NCBI RefSeq assembly: GCF_029633865.1
Contig: NC_079219.1
Span: 58,065,850 to 58,129,849, forward strand
DNA: 64,000 bases
DNA from: Lampris incognitus
Taxonomy: Eukaryota > Chordata > Actinopteri > Lampriformes > Lampridae
Direction of reading: 5' to 3'
The notes beneath the pieces were generated by a model. That model worked only from the letters and a program-made list of their open reading frames with translations. It made no database searches and had not been told where the DNA came from. Below, in pieces: positions 1 to 15,668 of this stretch (the stretch's first letter is position 1; each line of letters starts with the position of its first letter). A program made the translations under genes and the position numbers.

Positions 1-957
1 GCCAGATTGGACATGTAGTCCCTCCAGCGAGTTCTGGTCTCCCCCGGGGTCTCCTTCCAGTTGGCTGTGCCTGGTAAACCTCCAAAGGAAGGCACCCAGG
101 AGGCATCCTAATCAGATGCCCGAACCATCCCAACTGGCTCCTTTCGATGGGAAGGAGCAGCGGCTCTACTCCAAGCTCCCTCCGGATGTCCGAGCTCCTC
201 ACCCTATCTCTAAGGCTGAGCCCAGACACCCTACGGAGGAAACTCATTTCAGCCACTTGTATCCGCGATCTCATCCTTTCGGTCACTACCCAAAGCTCAT
301 GACCATAGCTGAGGATTAGAATGAAGATTGACTAGTAAATTGAGAGCTTTGCCTTCCGGCTCAGCTCCTTCTTCACCACAACGCTCCGGTACAATGTCCG
401 CATTACTGCTGATGCTGCACCAATCCACCTGTTTATCTCCCGCTCCATCCTACCCTCACTCGTGAACAAGTCCCCAAGATACTTGAACTCCTACACGGTC
501 GTAAGCCCTCTCCAAGTATACAAAACACCTGTAGACTGGCTGGTCAAACTCCCATGCCCCCCTCAGCACTTCTGCAAGGGTAAAGAGTTGCTCTGTTGTT
601 CCACGGCCAGGACGGAATCCGCATTGTTCCTCCTGGATCTGAGGTTCGACAATCGGTCGGAGCCTCCTTTCGAGCACCCTAGAGTAGACTTTCCCAGGGA
701 GGCTGAACAATGTGATGCCCCGATAATTGGAGCACACCCTCTGGTCCCCCTTTTTTGAATATGGGAACCACCACCCCAGTCTGCCACTCCACAGGTACTG
801 TCCCCAACCTCCACGCGACACTGAAGACGCATGTCAACCAAGACAGCCCAACAATGTCCAGAGCCTTCAGCATCTCAGGGCGAATCTCATCCACACCCGG
901 CGCCTTGCCACCGAGGAGCTTTTTAACTACCTCAGAGACCTCTGCCATGGATATGGT
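1..957 (-). mobile_element. Rex1/Babar-like LINE, 5'-truncated, 3' end beyond window
   Basis: On the minus strand this reads as the reverse transcriptase and C-terminal part of a fish non-LTR retrotransposon. Recognisable pieces in order are GGKAPGVDEIRPEMLKAL, SNYRGITLFSLPGKVYSRVL, EEQCGFRPGRGT and ERAYDRV (finger and palm region), then GRMEREI, MRTLYRSVVVKKELSRKAKL and RSQLGWFGHLIRMPPG towards the 3' end. The reading frame is interrupted several times, including a stop in place of a sense codon after SRKAKLSIY, so this is a dead copy. The family name Rex1 (CR1-related) is a recognition call made without alignment. Its 5' end abuts a Ty3/gypsy fossil near 957, which fits a 5'-truncated LINE inserted into that older element. 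The 3' tail is cut off by the window edge. Confidence 0.75.
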
Positions 958-2700
958 GCGTAGCACACCTGTCTTGTCCGTGGGCCTTGGCATGTTCTGT
1001 ATTGCATTTATTTTTTCTTGGTCGGGCTGTACGCCTTGAGCCAAGAGCTTGTCTCTGAGGGAAAGGATTTCCTGAACTCCAAACTCACAGTTACTCTTGT
1101 TGAGTTTCAGTCCATACCTTCGTATGCGCTCCATCACTCTGTTCAGCCTCTCGTTGTGCTCTTGGGCAGTGGTGCCCCGTATGATGATGTCATCGATGTA
1201 GACTTGAACTCCATCCGAGCCCTTGATGATCTGCTCCATTGCTCGGTGAAATATTTTAGGCGCTGACTTTATTCCGAAAGGCAGTCTGAGAAAGCAATAT
1301 CTGCCGAAGGGGATGTTAAAGGCACAGTACTTGGTGCTGATTTCGTCCAGTTTTAGCTGCCAGAAGCCTTGTGATGCGTCGAGTTTTGTGAAGTAACAGG
1401 CACCTGCCATTTCACTGATGATTTCTTCCCGTGTGGGTATTTGATAGTGCTCACGTTTCAGGTTCTCATTCAGATCTTTTGAGTCCATGCATATTCTCAA
1501 CTCTCCATTCTTTTTCTTTGTGACTACCATCAAGTTGACCCAGTCTGTAGGCTCCTCAACCTTTTTAATCCCACCCAACATGGTCATTCTATCCAGCTCT
1601 TTCTTTAGGCAGTCTCTCAGTGGTGCCGGAACTCTGCGTGCAGTATGCACAAGGGGCTGTGTGCCTTCCTTCAGCTGGATTTTATATGTGAAGGGCAGTG
1701 CACCAAAACCTCTGAAAACATCCGCAAAAGTCTGTGCTGTTGAGTCAACAGTGTCATTAGTTGTGTTCACGGCTGTGCTGAGGTGATACTCTCTTTTCAC
1801 CAGCCCCAACTCTTCACAGGATTTATCACCCAGAAGCAATGCACGTCCTTCACTCCCGGCAGAGAAGAGCAGGTGATGAACTTTTCCTTTCACTGTGACG
1901 CTCAGCTTGCATGTGCCTAAACACTCGACTGGCTGCTCATTGTAATCTTTCAGTCCAGACGTTTTCCTCCTTATATGTGGCTTATTTTCCATTTCCTTTG
2001 ATATCCGACATGCTTATGATTTGCTTTTGCCCCAGTGTCTCATCTCATAGTGACCACAGTCCCATTTTATCAGCAGTGGGGGTATCCATTTCTCTTCTCT
2101 AGTGACGGTTTTTTCTTTTTCTGGCCCATTTTTTTGGGTCATTGGCACAGTTCACAACGCCAACAAAAAACGTGTCACTGAGGTCAGGATCCTCCACTAA
2201 GTTTACAGATCTTCCTTTCTTCCCCTCTTTCCTTCTAGAGAAGCGCTGTGTAAACTAGTAATAAGACACGTTAGCCCCTAGCTAACGGGTCTGACCCTTT
2301 AGCCGAGCGGTTAGTGACGTCGCCTTGTGGTGCAGTACACCTCGTATCGAATCCCGCACCGGGCAAGAAAATAACCGGTTACATTGGTGGCAGCGGCGGG
2401 ATCCGGAAGTGTGCAGATCCTCAGAAGTCTCTTCGGGGCGCGGGAAGAACAAAGCGCGAGGGCGCGCTTCCGGGAGAGGGTGACGACTGTAAACTACTAA
2501 TAAGACACGTTAGCTAACGGGTCTGACCCTTTAGCCGAGCGGTTAGTGAAGTCGCCTTGTGGAGCAGTACAACTCGTATCGAATCCCGCACCGGGCAAGA
2601 AAATAACCGGTTACAGCTGTTTAGAAAAGTGGTTCATCCCTTGGCAATTTGAGCAGTGCTCACCAAAGGCTGGACCATGTCTTGCAGTCGGCCATCACGC
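958..2700 (-). mobile_element. Ty3/gypsy LTR-retrotransposon fossil (gag-pol part)
   Basis: The minus strand shows Ty3/gypsy-type pol: a protease-like stretch (about 2000-1800) and then reverse transcriptase with the typical TKLDASQGFWQ, LPFGIKSAP and YIDDI blocks (about 1420-1170). A zinc-knuckle-like stretch lies farther upstream, near 2640-2690. It is broken: the 3' half of pol, the integrase and both LTRs are missing here. A LINE cuts it at about 957, and a 367-bp miniature LTR element is inserted in it at 2249-2615. It is older than both inserts. An apparent 437-residue ORF at 679-1992 runs across the gypsy/LINE border and is not a gene. Confidence 0.8.
2249..2615 (+). mobile_element. 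TRIM-like miniature LTR element with Pol III-like boxes
   Basis: Two near-identical direct repeats, 2249-2383 (135 bp) and 2488-2615 (128 bp), begin TGTAAAC and end GGTTACA, so they have the TG...CA ends of LTRs. Between them lie 104 bp. These begin with TTGGTGGCAGCGG, which is placed like a tRNA primer-binding site, and end in purine-rich GGGAGAGGGTGACGAC, placed like a polypurine tract. GCTG flanks both ends (2245-2248 and 2616-2619), a 4-bp target-site duplication. The repeats differ by about four substitutions and one short indel, so the insertion is fairly young. There is no coding capacity. Each repeat contains TTAGCCGAGCGGTTAG and TATCGAATCCC, which resemble the A and B boxes of a Leu/Ser-type tRNA. 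Which tRNA would prime it is not known. Confidence 0.7.
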
Positions 2701-2891
2701 CCTCCGTCCGCTGTGCAGACCGGGTCGGCGAGCGCCGTCTCCTCTGACACGACACCGCGCCAACCGCCGCTGCGCTGCCGCCTATACGCCCGTTTCACGC
2801 CGCGGCCATCTTGGATTTTAAAAAAAAACCAAGAGGTGGGAACTTAGCCACGCCCCCTTCATACTTCCTTGAAAACACTGCCGGAAGCAAC

Positions 2892-3309
2892 ATGTCGTAC
2901 TGCTGTGTATCATCCTGCAACTCCTATCAAAGAAGGGAAAGAGATAAATCCTTGACGTTTCACCGCTTCCCCAAACGCCCGCACACCCGTAAGGCATGGG
3001 TGGTGAAAATTAAGAGGGATACAGGGCCACCTTTTCAGGTAACTACCAATACCTTCACCTAGCTAGCTAGCTAGCTCCCTAGCAGCGTTGTTAGCTAGCT
3101 TTCTGGTCTAACCACAACCATAACAGTTAACATGTTGCTGACAGTAACGTCAGATATCATTTGTCATTATAGATCACAGACAACACCAGGGTGTGCTCAC
3201 AGCACTTCACCGAGGACTGTTTTCGCAAGACGTTTCTTGGGCTGACAAAACTGAAACCCGGAACTCTACCGACCATTTTCCCATGGTCAAATCAGCCTAC
3301 GCCGAGGAG
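2892..3309 (+). CDS. THAP DNA-binding domain of the transposase (two exons)
   Basis: Exon 1 (2892-3038, 49 codons) starts with ATG and ends in CAG before GTAACT. Exon 2 runs 3173-3309, after a TTATAG acceptor and before GTAGCT. Together they encode a full C2CH THAP domain: MSYCCVSSCNSY supplies the first cysteines, then come FHRFPK, KAWVVKI, VCSQHF (Cys-x2-His) and TLPTIF, a variant of the closing AVPTIF motif. In such transposases the domain should bind the element's terminal or subterminal DNA. A further short exon may start at about 3461 (GGTTCCTGTTCG, after TTTTTAG), but the junctions that connect it to the DDE exon could not be resolved. The later insertion of repeats may have spoiled splicing. 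Confidence 0.75.
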
Positions 3310-3640
3310 GTAGCTAAGTTTACTAACTTTACTAGCAGACAGACATCACGGTAGGTCATGCAGAGCTATAGTAACGTTAGCTGGATGTTGTCATGAAAAT
3401 GATGTTAGGATGTTGATGAAATGAACCATAATACCTGCCATTAATAGCTTGTGTTTTTAGGGTTCCTGTTCGTGGTGGTCAACCTGCTGGGGAGGTGACA
3501 CCCGAGTCAGCAGATGAATGAGTAACGTTTACAGTTGTGCACTCATGTCTACAACTAAATTCCACATTAAGATGCCATATGGCTAAATGTTTACTCCTCC
3601 TGCTGTTATTGCAACAGACATTATGTACATGTAGGCCTAC

Positions 3641-4063
3641 TGTGTGCATTGAGCTGCAGAGGTTGCATGTACATTTAACATTACTGTATGCATTGAGCTG
3701 CAGAGGTTGCATGTACTACATTTAACGTTGCTGTATGCATTAAGCTGCAGAGATTGCATGTACATTTAACGTTACTGTATGCATTGAGCTGCAGAGGTTG
3801 CATGTACATTTAACGTTACTGTATGCACTGAGCTGCAGAGGTTGCATGTACATTTAACGTTGCTGTATGCATTGAGCTGCAGAGGTTGCATGTACTACAT
3901 TTAACGTTGCTGTATGCATTAAGCTGCAGAGATTGCATGTACATTTAACGTTACTGTATGCATTGAGCTGCAGAGGTTGCATGTACATTTAACGTTACTG
4001 TATGCACTGAGCTGCAGAGGTTGCATGTACATTTAACGTTACTGTATGCATTGAGCTGTAGAG
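3641..4063 (+). repeat. 44-45 bp minisatellite inside the ISL2EU element
   Basis: About nine tandem copies of a unit containing TTAACGTTACTGTATGCAT and GAGCTGCAGAGGTTGCATG. A higher-order period of about 179 bp (four units) is visible, because the variant with TGTACTACATTT recurs at 3712 and 3891. The array ends exactly where a small LTR element has inserted into a last unit. Confidence 0.85.
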
Positions 4064-5006
4064 TGTTGTGACTTCTCTTATGTACACTATTGTAGTGTTA
4101 CTATTCGTGGGTTACTAACTTAATCACTATTATATATAAGTACACGGAGACGAGGATGCGGCACAAGTCTGATCTTTACTGACGGAGACATCGCACATTA
4201 CTCGGCTCGACCAGTGTATTACAGAACTCAGTAGTGGTGACAGTCCAACACAATCGAGCACCGAGTGCTCGATCCAATACACCACATCCCTCTTTTCCAA
4301 CTGAGATGTGGCCTACTCATCAGTTGCTTCAACAGTAGACCCTTTACCGAACCATTAACACTATGGCATTAACACTGAACAAGTCTTTTCTATTTGCATA
4401 CTTCAATGATTAATACAGCATTTTTTTTAAATGACAGATGACTCTCATTAAACAACATAAACCATTTCCTTTTCACATTCTGGTGGTTAGCATGTAAACA
4501 TTTTGAACATTCAGCAATCTTGCAACATTTCAGGTTAAACACACCTTGTACTCTTTGTTTCACCTTCTTTTTTTCTTTTTTTTTTATAAACACTTGAATG
4601 ATCACACAAAAGAACCCTGAGGTTAGTCATTGTATCTGGCAGGGCGCCTAACTGCTCTGCCGCACTTTGTGTAGCATGTGGGTGTACTGCCTGTAGTCAC
4701 CGGAGGAGGGTCGTGTGGTGGCTGGTCATGTTGTGGTGAGTCGACTGGCTCGAATTATACCGTAACTCCGTCTTCTGACACCATGTTGTGACTTCTCTTA
4801 TGTACACTATTGTAGTGTTACTATTCGTGGGTTACTAACTTAATCACTATTATATATAAGTACACGGAGACGAGGATGCGGCACAAGTCTGATCTTTACT
4901 GACGGAGACATCACACACTACTCGGCTCGACCAGTGTATTACAGAACTCAGTAGTGGTGACAGTCCAACACAATCGAGCACCGAGTGCTCGATCCAATAC
5001 ACCACA
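4064..5006 (-). mobile_element. Small non-coding LTR element with PBS and PPT
   Basis: Direct repeats 4064-4286 and 4784-5006 (223 bp each) are almost identical, so the insertion is very recent. Read on the minus strand, the LTR begins TGTGGTGTATTGG and ends CACAACA. It is followed immediately by TGGTGTCAGAAGACGGAG, a typical primer-binding-site position and start, and the internal part ends in GGAAAAGAGGGA, a polypurine tract. The 497-bp interior has no gag or pol. Flanking 5-mers TAGAG (4059-4063) and CAGAG (5007-5011) look like a target-site duplication with one later change. It is a TRIM or SMART-like element that must depend on a partner's proteins. It sits in the minisatellite of the ISL2EU transposon. 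Confidence 0.8.
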
Positions 5007-5253
5007 CAGAGGTTGCACCATGCACAGCCAGTTAAATGATATTGGGGTGACCAGTTTCACTGTGACTAAAATATTAGAAGGGAGACAGAAGTTTGACGTT
5101 GAAAAATGTTTGCTCCTGTTTGTAGTCGCATTGGTGACTTAATAGCGGGAGAAGATGAAGAGGAACATGAAGAGGAACATGAGGGAGATAGGTGAGTTGT
5201 TACTGTCAGTACAATACAATTTTTCAAACATGGAGATTACTGCATTGTATAAT

Positions 5254-5256
5254 AAG

Positions 5257-5286
<30 letters not shown>
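5254..5286. repeat. (TA)n microsatellite
   Basis: About 16 TA units in the intron before the DDE exon of the ISL2EU element. Confidence 0.9.
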
Positions 5287-5288
<2 letters not shown>

Positions 5289-5397
5289 CTAATCTTTCAA
5301 TAGTGGATAGCTCTGTTCTGACACATCATCTTGATAACAGGAAAATGTGTGGATTTATATTGCTTCCCACATGTATGACATAGCCTCATGTGTCCAG

Positions 5398-6457
5398 TGA
5401 GGTTTGGGCGACTCTACCTGATCATGACTACGACGTGAAGCCCCTTTCTGTGGAAGACCAGCTTGACGCAGTAAAGAAACGCATCGCTTTCCTGGAGGAC
5501 GACAATAAAAAGCTGAAAAGTGAGCGTTTTGGTCTAGAACGCTTCCAGTGTGCGCCCAATCTGATCAGGTTTTACACTGGTTTTAAGGATTACCACACCC
5601 TCAAAGCACTCTTCCTAGCTTTACAGCCTACTGCAGAGTCCATGGTGCGATGGACTCAAATGCAAAGGAACAGCCATAACCTAGAACACATTTCTGTGTC
5701 TGGCTTCCATGCAGAGCATTTATCGCTGATTGATCAGTTTTTCCTGTTCTTGTGCCGTGTGAGGCAGGGCTTTTTTGCTCTGGATTTATCTGTACGATTC
5801 AATGTGTCGCCGGCCACAGTCAGCAGGAACTGTACGACGTGGGCCAACTATTTGCTCTTTATGTTAGGGACCCTCCCAATATGGCCTAGTAGAGCAGCAG
5901 TAGACGAGCTAATGCCACCAGTATTCAGGGAATTCTACCCAAACACAAGAGTGATACTAGACTGCACAGAGATCCGCATCGAGACAGCTAGTTGGAAGGT
6001 TTTGAACACCATGACATACTCCCATTATAAAAGTAACACTACACTGAAATCCCTAATTGGGATCACTCCCTCAGGGTCAGTTAGCCTGCTAAGTAATCTA
6101 TACACAGGATGTATTTCTGATAAGAAGATAACTAAGAGGTCAGGTGTTCTGGACCTCTTAGAGTCAGGTGATGAGGTCATGGCCGATAAGGGCTTCCTTA
6201 TCAAAGACCTGCTCGATGAAATAGATGTAAAACTTGTCATCCCTGCATTTTTAGGCCCAAGTGGACAGTTTAGCTGTGATGAGCTCACAGACCCACAGAG
6301 TATTGCTGGCTTGAGAATACACGTCGAACGGTCAGTAAGACGCATAAAGGAGTACCACATTTTTGATGGAGTCATACCTCTTTCACCAAGTGGAACAGTC
6401 AACCAACTGGGGACTGTGTGTGCTCTCCTAACACATTTTCAGGGACCACTGTTTTAA
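5398..6457 (+). CDS. DDE (IS5-like, DDE_4) transposase domain of the ISL2EU element
   Basis: An uninterrupted stretch of about 353 codons ends in TAA at 6455-6457. It opens with an acidic and coiled-coil segment (LSVEDQLDAVKKRIAFLEDDNKK) and then an HTH-like part (VRFNVSPATVSRNCTTW). The catalytic triad is visible: D in VILDCTEI, D in VMADKGF, and E in HVERSVRRIKEY. This order and these sequence blocks are those of the DDE_Tnp_4 superfamily. The most likely acceptor is ATGTGTCCAG before TGAGGTTTGG, which joins in frame to an acidic exon ending at about 5190 (GGAGATAG before GTGAGT). An open frame this clean suggests a recently active element. A polyadenylation signal, AATAAA, lies near 6714. 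Confidence 0.8.
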
Positions 6458-7172
6458 ACCTTTGTTAAATCCAGCTGACAAGAAAATAGTGCACACAAAC
6501 CTTAGATGGATTGAAACATACTTAACTTCATTTCAGTACAGTCCCATTTTTTAGCCCACACCTTGAGATGAGCAATCACTATCTTAGTTTAGTAAACAAC
6601 TGATGATTTGAGTTGGTAGCCAGTTCCAGTTTATTGCTACAACAGAATTACAGTTGACCCAACATATTTTAGTTTAAAATGAACCAACAGTTTTGTTAAA
6701 GTTAAAGGACAAAGAATAAAAATATTGTAGATGGGACAATCTAATGTATGAATATTGAATGTACAGTATAAAAATGAAATGTATCTTATTTTTTATTTTA
6801 TTGTGGTTAAACAGCTTCTTTGAATACAGCCCTGTGTGTGTCTCTCCTCACTGGCACAGGAGAGGCAGAAAGTACTGGAAAAAGAAAAGATCCAGCTTAG
6901 TTTTCATATTGTGGTAAATGACAGTAGGTGCTCGAGGTTGGTAGTCCAAACCATGTTTGCTGCTGCTGCTGCTGCTGCTGGCCCCGGCTGCATTGAGTCC
7001 CGATTGAGTAAGAAGGGGGCGTGGCTAAGTTCCCACCACTTGGTTTTTTTAAAATCCAAGATGGCCGCGGCGTGAAATGGCCGTATAGGGCGCCCCGTGC
7101 GGTTGTGGGAGGAGTTTGCTTTCCAACTCCTTCCCTCCAGCAGCCAGAGGTTGTAGGTTAACTGGGTTAACG

Positions 7173-7448
7173 TTGTGTCGTGTCATGTCATGTTGTGTTG
7201 TGTTGTGTCATGTTGTGTTGTGTTGTGTTGTGTTATGTTATGTTGTGTTGTGTGATGTTATGTTATACTGTTATGTTATGTCATGTGTGTTATGTCGTGT
7301 TGTGTTGTGTTGTTATGTCGTGTCGTGTTATGTCGTGTCGTGTCATGTTATATGCTGTGTTATGTCGTTTCGTGTCACGTTATGTCGTGTCGTCGTGTCA
7401 TGTTATGTTGTGTTTTGTTTTGTTATGTCGTGTCGTGTCGGGTCGGGT
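7173..7448 (+). repeat. TGTTG/TGTCG/TGTTA pentanucleotide array
   Basis: About 55 degenerate 5-bp units (TGTTG, TGTCG, TGTCA, TGTTA) lie between the ISL2EU element and the ndufv1 promoter region. Because the unit length is not a multiple of 3, all forward frames stay open and give spurious Cys/Val/Met-rich ORFs, which are not genes. Confidence 0.9.
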
Positions 7449-7607
7449 CACGGTTAGCTCCTGGAGCTTTCTGGCATCAAGTCCTGAGGGCAAACCTCTC
7501 GGGAAAGGACGTCACGTTGTTAGCTAATCCCCTTTAGTCTCATTAGGGGGACCAGCTGAGCTACCACAGCCTCTCCTCTGAACACACGCTGATGTCGCTT
7601 TAACGTC

Positions 7608-7653
7608 TCTTCTTCTTCTCCTCCTCCTTCTTCTTCTTCTCCTTCTTCTTATC
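7608..7653 (+). repeat. CTT/CTC pyrimidine tract in ndufv1 upstream region
   Basis: A polypyrimidine run (TCTTCTTCTCCTCC-like) about 210 bp upstream of the ndufv1 start codon. It could lie in the promoter or the 5' leader. No TATA box is evident between it and the ATG. Confidence 0.7.
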
Positions 7654-7861
7654 ATTTTGGGGCGAGGAGCAAACGCGGAGCCTGCGGGTCAGTATATTTC
7701 GCTTCCCGGTATCCATGGCAACGGTGGATGCCTGCAGCAGGTCAGACCGGAGCTCTGGCTAACCCGCTGGGGAGCCGGTCGTCTTGCGTGCATATCTGAA
7801 CCTAGAAGCGTGTGCTTATTGTTTTGTTTTGCGTCTTTTCCTCCGTTTCTTGTTCCGCAGG

Positions 7862-14668
<6,807 letters not shown>

Positions 14669-15668
14669 AACCAAACAGGAGCTGTTCCTTACCGACTGCT
14701 TCACAGCCCTTCCCACTGGGCAGAATGTATAGTTACACACCTGTCCTGTTGGACATGGCACACCGCTGTCTCCCACACTTTCAAAATTACATTGTACACA
14801 ATAATTTCCTTCAGTTTATTGTCATAATTTGTTTTGCCGGCCAGTCAGTTCTACTGGTTGGAGATCATGTGGATTATTGTGCGTCGTGGTACACAACACT
14901 GAGATGTAGCACACTGGTATTAGTGACGTGACCGGCGGCTCTGTTATGTGTAGACCATATTAGAAACTTGGCTCATGTAGAGCTTTAGGCTTTCCGTGGC
15001 TACGTGGGACCTCGGAGATGACTTGCATCTATTTTCATACAACGGCGGGGCTCACTTCTCACCAGACAATGACTAATACAGCAATAAATTAAGTTTATTA
15101 CACAAAAGCATGAAGTAAGTCAGCTGGTCAACTACACTGGAGTCCAAAATGATCTGTACAAAAAAGTTACGAATACCAAAGGAAGGTATCGCCGATTCGG
15201 ACAGGAAGGAAAACGAGATGAGAAAGCAAGAGCGGTTGACATGTTTATCCAGTAGCCTGTCTTTGCAACTTTTTCCCCTCCTTAAAGAGTTCCTCTGGAA
15301 TGGACGTCATTCCAAACCAAATTAAAAAATGGCAGGAGTATCGCATAACTGTTCATCTGTGAATCCACAAGTAGTTCGGGGATATCAACCTTGAAAATGT
15401 CCACCGTCTTTAAAATAAAGCATGCGCACATACCAAACACTGGCGTGTTGGTTTAATAACATCAAGTTCTATTTATTCAGACCTGGGCGATCAACTTTCT
15501 TCCTCTGATGCTGAGAAAACGAGGAGTTGTTGGTGGAACGTCATCTGTGAGATGGAAGAAAACCAAGGGCCAGGTGGTTGGCGCTGGGAGGAGATGTCGT
15601 CAACGTCCTACAGAACTGGGCGTACACAGCACCGGGGCTTCCGAATCTGGGAGGGGCTCCGGCCTGAA
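14669..15668. other. Convergent 3' regions of ndufv1 and khdc4
   Basis: There are 1000 bp between the two stop codons. On +, AATAAA at 15083-15088 is the best ndufv1 polyadenylation signal. On -, AATAAA at 15477-15472 and again at 15099-15094 could serve khdc4. If the distal one is used, the two mRNAs would overlap tail to tail. No other gene or repeat is seen here. Confidence 0.6.

Larger units (their letters stand above)
2781..7089 (+). mobile_element. ISL2EU-type DNA transposon with THAP and DDE exons
   Basis: The ends are about 80-bp terminal inverted repeats: 2781-2861 and, inverted, about 7010-7089. They share CCTATACG, TTTCACGCCGCGGCCATC and GGTGGGAACTTAGCCACGCC, with only a few mismatches and a 2-nt indel. 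Inside are a THAP domain split over two exons (2892-3038 and 3173-3309) and a long DDE exon (about 5398-6457). THAP plus this IS5-like DDE domain is the hallmark of ISL2EU elements. The YqaJ nuclease gene carried by many relatives is not seen. A 44-bp minisatellite (3641-4063) and a small LTR element (4064-5006) sit in the middle. The target-site duplication could not be settled, because the outermost bases are GC-rich and ambiguous. Confidence 0.75.

Noticed and set aside
679-1992. 437-codon ORF on the minus strand
   Set aside because: It runs across a gypsy fossil and a LINE; the two halves belong to different elements, so it is not a gene.
7116-7537. Overlapping Cys/Val/Met-rich ORFs
   Set aside because: Products of a pentanucleotide repeat that lacks stops in forward frames.
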